From the NCBI GenBank assembly GCA_030431255.1, contig JAUIJL010000013.1, positions 1 through 64,000 of the forward strand: a stretch of 64,000 nt of DNA, read 5' to 3'. A model generated the notes under the pieces. That model was not told where the DNA came from. It saw nothing but the letters and a program-made list of their open reading frames with translations, and searched no databases. The position numbers were made by a program, and so were the translations under genes. This document shows positions 1 to 8,606 of the stretch, piece after piece (positions within the stretch are counted from its first letter, which is position 1; every line of letters starts with the position of its first letter). The stretch comes from Thermoanaerobaculia bacterium (lineage in GTDB: Bacteria; Acidobacteriota; Thermoanaerobaculia; Multivoradales; J023).

Positions 1-1
1 C

Positions 2-760
2 GACCACGGCAATCGCCTGACTTCGACCACCACCCGCACCCTGCGGAACGGCGAGCTCGAAATCCTAGTCACTCGCTATCAATATGATGATTTAGACCGA
101 GTGGTCACCGTCACCGCCCCGGACGGCGCGTCCACGAAAACCGTCTACGACCTGCTGGGTCGCCAAGCCACGGCTTTGGATCCGCGAGGCCTCACCCTCT
201 ACGAATACGACGATCGGGACCGGCTTACGAAGGCAACTGGGCGCGCCACTCTGTTCTACTTGAATCAACAAGCACGTATTGAGCTTGCGCTTGCGCTTCC
301 TTCGATAGCCTTCGCTTTCCTTGACGTAGGAACGCGATACATTCTGGATAATATCGAAACCGTTCCAGCAGGAGACAACGAGCCCGGAGGGTTCCTAGAA
401 CGAAAGATGGGGGCCAACGCTACCCACTACCGGGATATCGACGATTATCGAGACAAGACCGTGACCTCGCTCAAAACTTATCAGGCCAATAGAGGCGCTC
501 AAGACCTCATCAATAATATTCAAAACCGAGCTTCCCACCTTAGCGGACTCGGGCGTTTCAAGAGCAAAAAGGAGTTTCGCGCCAAGGTTCCGGTGATTCC
601 AGGGTCGGCCGTTGAGCATAGAGTGCTTTTCGTTGCGGTACCAGAAACAAGAACCCAAATGATCGTTAGCCCAGGATTTGTTCGAGCCGTTCAGGACATT
701 CAGCGAACGTCGAATGTGATTGTTCGAGTCGTACCCCTCCGAAGCTGGAGAAGGAAATGA
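2..760 (+). CDS. Rhs/YD-repeat protein, C-terminal end with probable polymorphic-toxin tail (5' partial)
   Basis: The frame is open from the left edge, so the N-terminus lies outside the window. The first ~80 residues are YD/RHS repeats (YQYDDLDRVV, VYDLLGRQ, ALDPRGLTLYEYDDRDRL). The remaining ~170 residues leave the repeat pattern, and their DNA is visibly richer in A+T than the neighbouring genes. This is the usual layout of an Rhs polymorphic toxin, with a conserved carrier and a swapped tail. The tail has YRDIDDYRDKTVTSLKTY, then alternating helices and strands ending VIVRVVPL, loosely like the tRNase tails of contact-dependent-inhibition toxins (weak inference). The usual complete Rhs core end motif is not seen before the tail. 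The stop overlaps the next ATG (ATGA), so toxin and presumed immunity gene are translationally coupled. Confidence 0.75.
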   Translation, partial: DHGNRLTSTTTRTLRNGELEILVTRYQYDDLDRVVTVTAPDGASTKTVYDLLGRQATALDPRGLTLYEYDDRDRLTKATGRATLFYLNQQARIELALALPSIAFAFLDVGTRYILDNIETVPAGDNEPGGFLERKMGANATHYRDIDDYRDKTVTSLKTYQANRGAQDLINNIQNRASHLSGLGRFKSKKEFRAKVPVIPGSAVEHRVLFVAVPETRTQMIVSPGFVRAVQDIQRTSNVIVRVVPLRSWRRK

Positions 761-1248
761 CTCACGATCACTTCGGCAGGTCTCGACGAGGCTCGCGATT
801 CTTTGAAGCATTTATCGAGTACGATGATCTTCACCTCTATCTGAATCCTGGCAGAGCTGCCGAAACTCCCTTTTCAGAAGGTACAGACGAAGTTATTCCC
901 TTCGTCGATTGCCACTTCTTGCGACAGAACGCTTCCTCCAATTTCTTGGAGGCTATAGCGGGAAGCGCCGACCGAACGCCCGTCTATCCAGCTCGTGGCT
1001 TGCCTGAAGGCGCTTCTCCAAGGGTCATACAAGCTCTCCAGGGGACGGAATGTGGATCCACTATAAGTTGGCTGCTTTTAGAAGAGCTGAAGACCTGCTT
1101 TTCTCGGCGGGAAATTGCAATTTCGGATTTGGATCTGGGCTCTCAGCTTCTACTCGATTGCATGGAATTCTTAACTCAAGAGCTTGGTCCGGACCGTGTT
1201 CGATTGGTCTTCAAGGTGTCAGCAGGAGACTATAGGTATGGGGACTGA
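757..1248 (+). CDS. probable immunity protein, copy 1
   Basis: A 163-residue protein whose ATG overlaps the stop of the Rhs tail gene. It has no signal peptide or membrane segment, so it should be cytoplasmic. It aligns by eye with the next gene along its whole length: FEAFIEYDD / DAFIEIDD near the N-terminus, then EVIPFVDCHF / KVIPLIEYGA, a conserved RGLP in the middle, SWLLLEEL / SWLWLHEI, and RVRLVFKVS / RARLVFGVT at the end. I infer an antitoxin for the adjacent tail from position and coupling. I do not recognise a named family with certainty. Confidence 0.7.
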   Translation: MTHDHFGRSRRGSRFFEAFIEYDDLHLYLNPGRAAETPFSEGTDEVIPFVDCHFLRQNASSNFLEAIAGSADRTPVYPARGLPEGASPRVIQALQGTECGSTISWLLLEELKTCFSRREIAISDLDLGSQLLLDCMEFLTQELGPDRVRLVFKVSAGDYRYGD

Positions 1249-1672
1249 CATAGATGCTTTCATCGAGATAGATGATTCTCCTGTTCGGCGGCCCTATTCA
1301 AGCCAAGGATTCTGGACCCCAACGGAGAAGGTCATACCCCTGATCGAGTATGGGGCCTTAGTCGGCGGTAAGGACTACGTATTCATTGGTGCTCTTTGCG
1401 GGGTCCGGGCCCCTGGCGATGCGCTTTTTCCTCGACGGGGCTTGCCGGCCAATGTGGCCCGGCAGACCTACGCATTTTTCGACCGCCTCTATCATCTTGA
1501 AGACGACATGGTCAGCTGGTTATGGCTGCATGAGATTTACGCCTCTCTAGACCACATGGACGTTAGTTGGGACGATCTGAGTCAAGCCGCCCAGGTTGTG
1601 CTGAGAATGATGGGATTTCTCGAAGAGAAGGTCGGCCAGGGACGAGCTCGGCTTGTTTTCGGTGTGACCTGA
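1238..1672 (+). CDS. probable immunity protein, copy 2 (paralogue of the preceding gene)
   Basis: A 144-residue protein. The ATG at 1238 is chosen over an upstream in-frame start (1184) because an AGGAGA ribosome-binding site sits just before it and the protein then begins MGTDIDAFIEID, matching copy 1. It overlaps copy 1 by 11 bp. Shared features are the FIExDD start, the RGLP block, an SWLWL helix and the RARLVFGVT end. Similar soluble proteins starting MGTDI.xFIE are widespread hypotheticals (recollection, not checked). A tandem pair of related small genes after an Rhs tail is typical of immunity duplication. Confidence 0.7.
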   Translation: MGTDIDAFIEIDDSPVRRPYSSQGFWTPTEKVIPLIEYGALVGGKDYVFIGALCGVRAPGDALFPRRGLPANVARQTYAFFDRLYHLEDDMVSWLWLHEIYASLDHMDVSWDDLSQAAQVVLRMMGFLEEKVGQGRARLVFGVT

Positions 1673-1791
1673 ACAGAGCTCAGACGCTCGGATTCTATGT
1701 AACGGCCGAAGCTATCCGCGCAGAGTGGAGATCATGAGCACGGCCCGGCACAGTGATTCATCAGAAAATCACTTGCAATAATCCACGCCCC

Positions 1792-2220
1792 TTAGCAACT
1801 ATCCAGCGCCCTCTCCCCTTCGATCAAGAATCCCCGCAGGCGGAAGAGCTCTTCCGTGGAAAGCACCTCGGCCATCCAATCCCGAAGGGCTTCCGGATCG
1901 CGGAAGGCTCGGCGATTAGGGTTGCCGGACTCGGCAATGGCGCGCTCGGCTTGCAATCCCAAAATCGCGCTTTCGTTGACCAACACCGCCGAGCGCAGCA
2001 GGTCGGGGTTGACGACGCCCATCAAACCGATGAATCGTTCCGAGATGGAGGCGGGGAAGACTTGTGCTCCACGCATATCGACGACGATGGCATAGGGCAC
2101 CGCCGTCCCTCGCAGGACCTCCAGGTGAGTCTGGATCAGCTCCGCCATTTCATGCTCGGAAAAGGGTGAGGCCACCCTCAGCTCCACCAGCTTTCCCACG
2201 CGATTCTCACTGCTGAACAT
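1792..2220 (-). CDS. STAS/SpoIIAA-like small protein
   Basis: Encodes 142 residues from the ATG at 2220. Further upstream the frame only runs through the preceding acyltransferase gene, so this start is preferred. The alternating pattern (KLVELRVASPFSEHEMAEL, then YAIVVDMRGAQVFP, then RSAVLVNES) fits an alpha/beta STAS or SpoIIAA-like fold; no catalytic residues are evident. It overlaps the acyltransferase gene by 14 bp and appears to be the last gene of the minus-strand lipid/pigment operon. Its role there is unknown. Confidence 0.65.
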   Translation of the reverse strand: MFSSENRVGKLVELRVASPFSEHEMAELIQTHLEVLRGTAVPYAIVVDMRGAQVFPASISERFIGLMGVVNPDLLRSAVLVNESAILGLQAERAIAESGNPNRRAFRDPEALRDWMAEVLSTEELFRLRGFLIEGERALDSC

Positions 2221-3022
2221 GAAGCTCGCCCTCCTCCGATTGAGCCTGCGCGCCCAAGGGGGACACAGGCTCCGAATTCCCGGTTCCCTGGACCAAGCTC
2301 GAATGAAGGGACTTGAGCTCGTTCCGCAAGCGGGACGCCAGCTCGCGTCGATCCTCGGCACGCAAGCCTTGCGTCGACATAGGCTGTCCGAATCGCACTT
2401 TGATCCTGCGGGAACGATACCGAGGGAACCACGCTTTGGCCATGCCCTCACCGGTACCGGCGATCGCCACCGGCAAGATCGGCACCGAGCTTTCGGCCGC
2501 GGCCGCCAGCATGCCGGATTTCAGCCGCCCGATGTTACCGTCGAGGCTGCGGGTGCCTTCGGGAAAGAGCAGGATGGTCTTACCGGATCTCGCAGCTTCG
2601 GCCGTTCTTCGCACGCTGTCCCTCGCTTGCTCCGGATTTTTCCGATTGACGAAGATCATGCCCATGGCAGCGATGTACCAGGAGAGGAAGGGAACTCGCT
2701 TCAGCTCGCTCTTGACGACGAAGTGGAGCCCCGAAGGCACCGCCACGAAGAGCACGGGAATGTCGAGGAAGGATTGGTGATTGGCGGCGATGAAATAGGG
2801 CCGCGACCAATCGATGATTTCAGCGCCCTCGATGTCGAGCTGGAAGCCGGTCATGGCCAGGATCCCCGAGGCCCAGGGCGTTCTGGCCATGGCCAGGGGC
2901 AAGCGGGTGCCTCCACTGAGCACACGCACCATCAAAGCAGCGACGATCCAGACCACCGACCACACCACCACCCCGAGGGTCTTGGCCAAGTCCAAAGGAA
3001 GTGAGAGCAGCCCCTTAAGCAT
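2207..3022 (-). CDS. 1-acyl-sn-glycerol-3-phosphate acyltransferase-like (PlsC family)
   Basis: Membrane-associated acyltransferase of about 271 residues that should transfer an acyl chain to a glycerophosphate or related lipid acceptor. The PlsC signatures are clear: the NHQSFLDIP block (HX4D catalytic pair), FVNRKNPEQARDS, the FPEGTRS motif and VPILPVAI. An N-terminal hydrophobic segment (TLGVVVWSVVWIVAALMV) anchors it. The start at 3022 (MLKGLLSL) is preferred to the longer frame because it overlaps the upstream gene's stop by only 8 bp. It sits in the KS/GT/MMPL/LpxL cluster, so it may act on the cluster's product rather than in general phospholipid synthesis. Confidence 0.88.
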   Translation of the reverse strand: MLKGLLSLPLDLAKTLGVVVWSVVWIVAALMVRVLSGGTRLPLAMARTPWASGILAMTGFQLDIEGAEIIDWSRPYFIAANHQSFLDIPVLFVAVPSGLHFVVKSELKRVPFLSWYIAAMGMIFVNRKNPEQARDSVRRTAEAARSGKTILLFPEGTRSLDGNIGRLKSGMLAAAAESSVPILPVAIAGTGEGMAKAWFPRYRSRRIKVRFGQPMSTQGLRAEDRRELASRLRNELKSLHSSLVQGTGNSEPVSPLGAQAQSEEGELHVQQ

Positions 3023-4025
3023 CGAGCTCCGGCTTGGTGACACCGCTCGCGACGGCGCGATGATCCGGCCACAGCTCTTCGAAACAGAACCACTGAAAAG
3101 GATTGGCACGGATGGCGGCTTCGACCTCGGTGCTGATCCGGTCGACGATTCGCTGCAGATCGGCGTCTCGGTCGGCGGTCTTTTCCGCCGTGATCACCGG
3201 GCGAAACGTGAGCTTCGATTTTGAACGGCCCGTGCGGTAGACGAAAACCGGCACAATCGGTGCTTCCGCCGCCCGGGCCATGGCGGCAGGGCCCACGGGC
3301 ACATTAAATGGACGGCCGAACAAACGGGTTTCGAGGGTCCGACCGTGGCGTGCCGGACGGTCTCCTTGCAGCGCCACGATGTCGCCGTCCCGCAAGGCCA
3401 AGAGCAGCTTGGGGCCCAGGTCTCCGGCACGACGTGCAAAGTGGACGTGGTAGCCGGACCTCGATCTCGCCTCGATCAGCTCGCGGAAGAATTTTTGGGC
3501 GGAATCGTTGATCTCTGTTTCTCGCACCACATGAATGGTTCGATCGTGCAGGTCCGCAGGATAAGCGGAAGCCACTTCCCAGTGGCCGATGTGGGCGGTG
3601 ACCACCAAGAGTCCGTTCCCCTCCTCCATGGCCTTCTTCCAGATTTCCTCACCGACGGATTCCGGAGTGACCCAGCGATCCGTGGCCAAATCCTCGTAGC
3701 GCTCGGTCAAACACCATGAGTAGTGGTAGATGTTCAACCAAATACGCCGTTGGCGCTCGAAGAACCCGCAGGGTCCGAGCACGGCCTCGAAATTCGAAGC
3801 GATGGCGCGGCGGATCTTGCGCAGGGTGAGGAAAAAGAGCAGGGTGAAGATGGGCACCAGGAAGTAGAAGGTCCAGCGGGGCATGCGCCGAACGGCGAAT
3901 AGGTGCAGCTTGTACCAAAAGACTCCGTGGACATGAAGACGCCCCAGGAGCCGGCGAATAGGACCCGGACGCGGCTCATCTGTAGGCCTCACGGATTCAC
4001 TGACCTCATACGCAGGTGTAGACAC
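3015..4025 (-). CDS. LpxL/HtrB-type lysophospholipid acyltransferase
   Basis: 336 residues from a GTG start at 4025. Family features are a hydrophobic segment (WTFYFLVPIFTLLFFLTL), the catalytic HX4E motif in TAHIGHWEVA, LQGDRPARHG, and a C-terminal NPFQWFCFEELW that corresponds to the usual P.QW.W.xxRW end of lipid A acyltransferases. Such homologues occur in aryl-polyene/flexirubin clusters, where they are thought to attach the polyene to a membrane lipid. It is 4 bp downstream of the MMPL gene and overlaps the PlsC-like gene, so it is part of a tight operon. Confidence 0.88.
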   Translation of the reverse strand: MSTPAYEVSESVRPTDEPRPGPIRRLLGRLHVHGVFWYKLHLFAVRRMPRWTFYFLVPIFTLLFFLTLRKIRRAIASNFEAVLGPCGFFERQRRIWLNIYHYSWCLTERYEDLATDRWVTPESVGEEIWKKAMEEGNGLLVVTAHIGHWEVASAYPADLHDRTIHVVRETEINDSAQKFFRELIEARSRSGYHVHFARRAGDLGPKLLLALRDGDIVALQGDRPARHGRTLETRLFGRPFNVPVGPAAMARAAEAPIVPVFVYRTGRSKSKLTFRPVITAEKTADRDADLQRIVDRISTEVEAAIRANPFQWFCFEELWPDHRAVASGVTKPELDA

Positions 4026-4029
4026 TTCC

Positions 4030-6561
4030 CTACCCTCTCAGCTCATCTTTGGTGCTCATCAATGCACCGACTGCGGGCAAAACCCAAAGGGTCGCCATTA
4101 AGCATAACAACACTCCCACCGCCACCAACAGGCCGCCGTTGCGCAATCCCGGAATGGAAGAAGTTGCCAAGCTGCCGAAGCCCACGCAGGTGGTCAAAGT
4201 GGTGAGAGCCATCGCCAAACCCGATCGACGCACCGACTCACCGAGACCATCACCTGTTCCGTGATTCGTCGCTCCGTGAACCGCATGAAGCCCGTCGTCG
4301 ATGCCGATGCCGATCAGAATCGGCGCCACCGATAAGGACAGCAAGTCCAAGGAGAATCCCAATTGACCCCACGCGCCCAACGTCCAAAGACTGCCGATGG
4401 CGACCGGTGTCACCGCCAGCATGCAAGCCCCCATTCTTCCGCGAAATGAAATCAGCACCACCGCGACCACCAAAAGGGCGGAGATCCACGACAATTTGAG
4501 GAAATCCCTTTGGGCGAGGCTCTTCATGGCGCTGCCCAAACGAGGCACCGAGGCCACCGCCACCTCCGGGCTGATCTGGCGAAGGCGGGTGAGCAGGTCT
4601 TCCGGGGGACCCGAGGTCCACAGATCCTTGGCCAAACGGACCCGCAAGGCGGCCCAGGCTCGCCCTTGATCATCGACCGTCAACAGCTCGTCGAGGGACT
4701 CGGGCAGAGCCGCGTCTCGACCCTCCACGTCCCGCCCGGCGCCGAAGCGACGCAGGGCCTCTAACCCCGAGGAGAAAGCCCGTGGATTGACATTCACCGC
4801 CCTCAGCTCGTCCGACAAGGTATCGGCCGCTTGCTCGAAGGGGAGCTCGGCCAGCCGGCTCAAACGCTGCTCCGTGCTGCCGGACGAAATCAGCAAATCA
4901 GAGGGGGACACCACGGACAGGCGACCGTCTTCGATGCCGCGCAAGAGACTCGCAATCTCCGAGGCGCGGTCCAACGCCTGGTCTCGGTCCCGGCCGGGCA
5001 CCACCACGGTCAGGGTCGACGCGCCCACCCCGAGCTTGCTCACCAACAAGGTCTCCGCTTCGAGCGCGGGATGATCCGCGGGGCGCAACTTGCGCAGGTC
5101 CGGATCGACCCTGAGATCCAACAACCCGGGAGCGGTGAGCGCGGTGATGACCCCCGCGATGATCAGGGTCACCCGGGGAAAGCGACGCGCCGTGCCCACG
5201 GAGAAAGCCGTTGAGCGATCTAAGGCTCGCCACAGCAGGCCGCCCTTTTCATCCTTCCGCACGCCACCGCCCGTGGCGGCGACCAGGGCCGCTCCCAAGG
5301 TGGCGAATGCCACGAGGATGGCCAAAATGCCCACACTGACGACCGTGCCGATCTCTCGCAGCGGCCGAAAATCCGCCGCCGCCAGGGCGGCGAAGGCACA
5401 CGCCGTCGAAAGGGCGGAGGTGGCGATGGCCGGACCCGCGTCGCGGAACGTGCCTTCCAACGCCGCCAACACATCCAGACCTGCCAGCCGCAGCCCGCGG
5501 AATCGCGTGCCGCCATGGATGCCGTAGTCCACGCCGAGGCCCACCAGGACCGCGGCAAAACCCAAACCCGCTCCGGTCACGGAACCCACCGTGAGGCTCA
5601 ATGTGGCGGCCGCCCACACCAACGCGACGCCCAAGACCGACATGGTGATCCCGGGAAGCGCTAAACCGCCGAATGCGAGCAGGAGGATCAGGGTGCAGGC
5701 CAGCGCCGAGCCGAGAATGGTGCCCCTGAGGTCGGCGCGGATCTGCCGCTCGTCCTGGGCCGCGTAGAGTGGACCGCCGACCGCTGCGAAATCGAGCCCT
5801 AGGCCGTCGTCCCCGAGCTGCCGGCGGCAACTTTCGAAAGCCCGATGCAGCCCAGCGTCCAGCCGACGACCGCCCTCCGCATCCATTTCTCCCAGAGCCG
5901 GAGTCAGCACCAAAAGGGCAGCTTCACCGTCCTCCGAAAGGAACGCTCCGGTCCACGGATCCACGGGCAGACCACCGCCGATCTCGCCGAGCACCGCCAA
6001 TCTGCTCGACACACCGAGGGGATCTTGAACCGCGAATTGAAGCTCAAATCGCCCCGCGGGTGAGTGAATCTGCGAGCGCAGCTGACGGGCGCGCCGGCGC
6101 AGCGCAGCGGGTTCGAGCGCCGATTTCAGGATCTCGAGATCCCGGTCGGGGATCAGCATCGGAGCACGTCGCACCACTTGCTCGAGAAAGAAGGTTTGGT
6201 CTTCGTCTTGGAGACCCGCGCGGACTTTGGCCACCTCCGGCAGCTCAGCCAGAAGGGGCGCCAGGACCTCGGCCGCCGCGAGCACTTGCTCCCGGGGATC
6301 CGCTTGCTCTCGAGAGTCCGCTCGGTCTTGAGGATCCGCTCGGCCCTGAGAATCATTGGCCAAGCTGGGGGAAGTCTCGGGATCGCGCGCAACGATCAGC
6401 ACGAAGACCCGCTCGAAGCCACCGAAGAGCGTCAAGAAACGTTGGTACTCCACCGCCGCGGGCTCGGTGTCCGGCAGGAGGGCGGTGAGCTCGGTTTCGA
6501 TCCTCAACCGCGATGCCGGCCACAGCGCGAGGCCCAGCAGCCCCAGGGTGATCGCGATCAC
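4030..6561 (-). CDS. MMPL/RND-family lipid exporter
   Basis: Inner-membrane exporter of about 843 residues with two repeats of the MMPL fold: TM1, a periplasmic loop, then a TM bundle (TILGSALACTLILLLAFGG onwards, GLGVDYGIHG), repeated with a second loop and bundle (GIGIDDGLHAVHG). Both bundles carry the G.G.DYGIH / G.G.DDGLH motif of MMPL/HAE exporters. The first usable start in the frame is GTG at 6561, but the frame runs upstream to a CTG at 6600 that would add FHRRRW before TM1 and touch the glycosyltransferase stop; that longer start may be real. Near the beginning there is a low-complexity Q/R/A/D stretch (QGRADPQDRADSREQADPRE). MMPL exporters accompany aryl-polyene clusters, so export of the locus's lipid or pigment is likely. 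Confidence 0.88.
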   Translation of the reverse strand: MIAITLGLLGLALWPASRLRIETELTALLPDTEPAAVEYQRFLTLFGGFERVFVLIVARDPETSPSLANDSQGRADPQDRADSREQADPREQVLAAAEVLAPLLAELPEVAKVRAGLQDEDQTFFLEQVVRRAPMLIPDRDLEILKSALEPAALRRRARQLRSQIHSPAGRFELQFAVQDPLGVSSRLAVLGEIGGGLPVDPWTGAFLSEDGEAALLVLTPALGEMDAEGGRRLDAGLHRAFESCRRQLGDDGLGLDFAAVGGPLYAAQDERQIRADLRGTILGSALACTLILLLAFGGLALPGITMSVLGVALVWAAATLSLTVGSVTGAGLGFAAVLVGLGVDYGIHGGTRFRGLRLAGLDVLAALEGTFRDAGPAIATSALSTACAFAALAAADFRPLREIGTVVSVGILAILVAFATLGAALVAATGGGVRKDEKGGLLWRALDRSTAFSVGTARRFPRVTLIIAGVITALTAPGLLDLRVDPDLRKLRPADHPALEAETLLVSKLGVGASTLTVVVPGRDRDQALDRASEIASLLRGIEDGRLSVVSPSDLLISSGSTEQRLSRLAELPFEQAADTLSDELRAVNVNPRAFSSGLEALRRFGAGRDVEGRDAALPESLDELLTVDDQGRAWAALRVRLAKDLWTSGPPEDLLTRLRQISPEVAVASVPRLGSAMKSLAQRDFLKLSWISALLVVAVVLISFRGRMGACMLAVTPVAIGSLWTLGAWGQLGFSLDLLSLSVAPILIGIGIDDGLHAVHGATNHGTGDGLGESVRRSGLAMALTTLTTCVGFGSLATSSIPGLRNGGLLVAVGVLLCLMATLWVLPAVGALMSTKDELRG

Positions 6562-6596
6562 CCATCTCCGTCGGTGGAACCAATTCGCTCCGATGC

Positions 6597-7352
6597 TCAG
6601 GCCTCTACCTCCGCTCTGGCCAGGGGCTCCAGACGGGCTTTGGTCACGGCTTTGGCGATGCGCAGGGAATCGATGATCGGTCGGTAGTGGCTGGTGCCCC
6701 GGCCGTCGACCACCGCGAGGTGGATGGGCACGGTGGTGATGCGCAGACCCCGGCGCAACGCCCTCACGACCACCGCGGATTCAGCCTCGAATCGGGGCTC
6801 GGGAAAGCCGGTGTGGCGGATGAGATCCGGGGTGTAGAGGCGAAAACCGGTTTGGATGTCCAACATCATCTGACCCGCGACCCAGGAGATCACCCGCGAC
6901 GAAGCGGTGTTGGCGAATCGTCGGACGGAGCTCATGGACTCGAAGAGATGATCGCGGGTGCCCAACACCAAGCCGGCACCCGTTTGCTGCCAGCCGTCGA
7001 TCAGCTTGACCATCTCCGACGGCATATGCTGACCGTCCGCGTCGAGGGTGATGACCGCCTCGAAACCGCGGCCGAATAGGGTGTCGAAGGCGAGATTTAG
7101 GGCGTGACCCTTGCCCCGATTTTCCGGTACACGGATCACCTCGGCACCCCGCTCGGCGGCGACCTCAGCGGTCTCGTCGTCGGATCCGTCATCGATGACC
7201 AACAGGCTGGGCAGCTGCTCGAGGGTCGCCTCGACCACCGGCCCCAGGTGCCTCGCTGCCTGGTAGGCAGGAATGGCAACCGCCACCCGCTTCGCCCAAT
7301 TTTCGAGGCGTTGGGACTCGGAATCGGCCCCCATCATTCCACTCGCTTCCAT
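6597..7352 (-). CDS. GT2-family glycosyltransferase (DPM1/polyprenol-phosphate type)
   Basis: A 251-residue GT-A fold enzyme with VAIPAYQAARHL at the N-terminus, the nucleotide-sugar motif VIDDGSDDET and the metal-binding LDADGQH. This resembles dolichol- or undecaprenyl-phosphate glycosyltransferases without the C-terminal membrane domain. It should add a sugar to a lipid acceptor at the cytoplasmic membrane. It lies 9 bp after the chain-length-factor-like gene and directly before the MMPL exporter, so glycosylation of the locus product is plausible. The substrate cannot be read from the sequence. Confidence 0.85.
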   Translation of the reverse strand: MEASGMMGADSESQRLENWAKRVAVAIPAYQAARHLGPVVEATLEQLPSLLVIDDGSDDETAEVAAERGAEVIRVPENRGKGHALNLAFDTLFGRGFEAVITLDADGQHMPSEMVKLIDGWQQTGAGLVLGTRDHLFESMSSVRRFANTASSRVISWVAGQMMLDIQTGFRLYTPDLIRHTGFPEPRFEAESAVVVRALRRGLRITTVPIHLAVVDGRGTSHYRPIIDSLRIAKAVTKARLEPLARAEVEA

Positions 7353-7361
7353 GTTCGCACC

Positions 7362-8606
7362 TCAGAGATTCGGCGACTCCAAGACCAACCAAGCGGCGCT
7401 GCCGCCGATAGCCAGACAAGAAACCAACATTCGATTGGGTTTGTTCAGCCGGCCGCCGGCGAAGGGAATGACGCCGAGCGCTGGATCCGACTCGGAAAAA
7501 CCCGGGGTGGCGCAGGCTTCGCCGCCCATGAGACCGAGGGCGATACCAGCCAGGATTCCCGCTCCATGATCTCCGGTGTGGGCCTTGGGGACGAACACCG
7601 GCGGTAGCATATCGGGCTCGTGGCGGGGCCAGATCGACCGCAGGACCCGCGCCTCCAGACGGTCGGAATCCCGACCTCCCGAGGCCCCTGAGACCACCAA
7701 GTCGAAATCGTCGGCGCTCAAACCACTCCGCTGCAGCCCTTGCCTCAACCGTTCCGCGAGCCGCTCGGCACCGCGTCCATAGCCGGCGCGGGTGGCGGTC
7801 GAGTCGAACGCGCCGATCCACGGACCGACCACCCCGAAGGGAGACGCTCCACGGTCGAGCGCCGCCTGCTCGGTTTCGAGCACCATCGCCAACGCCCCTT
7901 CGCCGAGGTGAAAGCCCCGGCGACGCAGATCAAAGGGGCGGGCCGTTTCCTCGGAGTCTCGGCTACCGGCCAATACCCCGAATCGATCCAACACCGCATG
8001 CAGCAATGGATTGGCTTCTTCCACCGCGGCGACCACCACCCGTTCGGCTCGACCGGCTCGAATCTCGGCGGCGCCTTTCGCCAAGGCGAGCAAGGGCCCC
8101 GCCTCCCGCTGGGTCAAGGTGATATTCGCCCCTTGGGCCTTCAGCAGCAGCGCGATTTGTGCCGCGGGGGCGTTGGCGACCGCTTCCGTAAACAGGAAGG
8201 GAGAGGCTTGGCTCGGGCTGTCGAGAAGAATCTGGCGTAAGAGGGATTCGGTAAAGGAGGACGGCCCGTAGGAGGTCGAGGTCACCACCGAGGTTTGGTC
8301 TCCGCCGACCCCCACCTCCAAACCCGCTTGCTGCCAGGCCAGCCGTGCCGCCACCACCGCGAATCTCGAAGGCGGGCTCATGCGTCGGGCTTGGCGGGCG
8401 GCAAGGTGCTCCGACAAGGATTCCGCCTGGACCAGCACTGCGCTGCGGGCGCTGTCGGCTCGATGGTATCCACTGCTCAGATCCAGCTCTCGAAGCACCG
8501 GCGGTTGCTGGAACATACGCCGCATGGGCTGCTCACCACACCCCTCGGAGCCGACGCTGCCGAATCCGGTGATCACGATCCTCGTCGCCTCGGGCCTCGG
8601 GCTCAT
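7362..8606 (-). CDS. chain-length-factor-like beta-ketoacyl synthase (active-site Cys replaced by Gln)
   Basis: 414 residues with a ketosynthase fold (VITGFGSVGS start, GFHLGEGALAMVLE, FVPKAHTGDHGAG). The nucleophile motif is changed: where the partner gene has SSACASGA, this protein has LTQREAGP, with Gln166 at the Cys position. The first catalytic His motif (NAHGTGT) is also replaced (VSGASGGRDSD). Cys-to-Gln is the classic mark of the chain length factor (KS-beta) of type II polyketide and aryl-polyene synthases. The ATG overlaps the stop of the intact ketosynthase gene by 4 bp, as expected for obligate heterodimer partners. Confidence 0.88.
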   Translation of the reverse strand: MSPRPEATRIVITGFGSVGSEGCGEQPMRRMFQQPPVLRELDLSSGYHRADSARSAVLVQAESLSEHLAARQARRMSPPSRFAVVAARLAWQQAGLEVGVGGDQTSVVTSTSYGPSSFTESLLRQILLDSPSQASPFLFTEAVANAPAAQIALLLKAQGANITLTQREAGPLLALAKGAAEIRAGRAERVVVAAVEEANPLLHAVLDRFGVLAGSRDSEETARPFDLRRRGFHLGEGALAMVLETEQAALDRGASPFGVVGPWIGAFDSTATRAGYGRGAERLAERLRQGLQRSGLSADDFDLVVSGASGGRDSDRLEARVLRSIWPRHEPDMLPPVFVPKAHTGDHGAGILAGIALGLMGGEACATPGFSESDPALGVIPFAGGRLNKPNRMLVSCLAIGGSAAWLVLESPNL

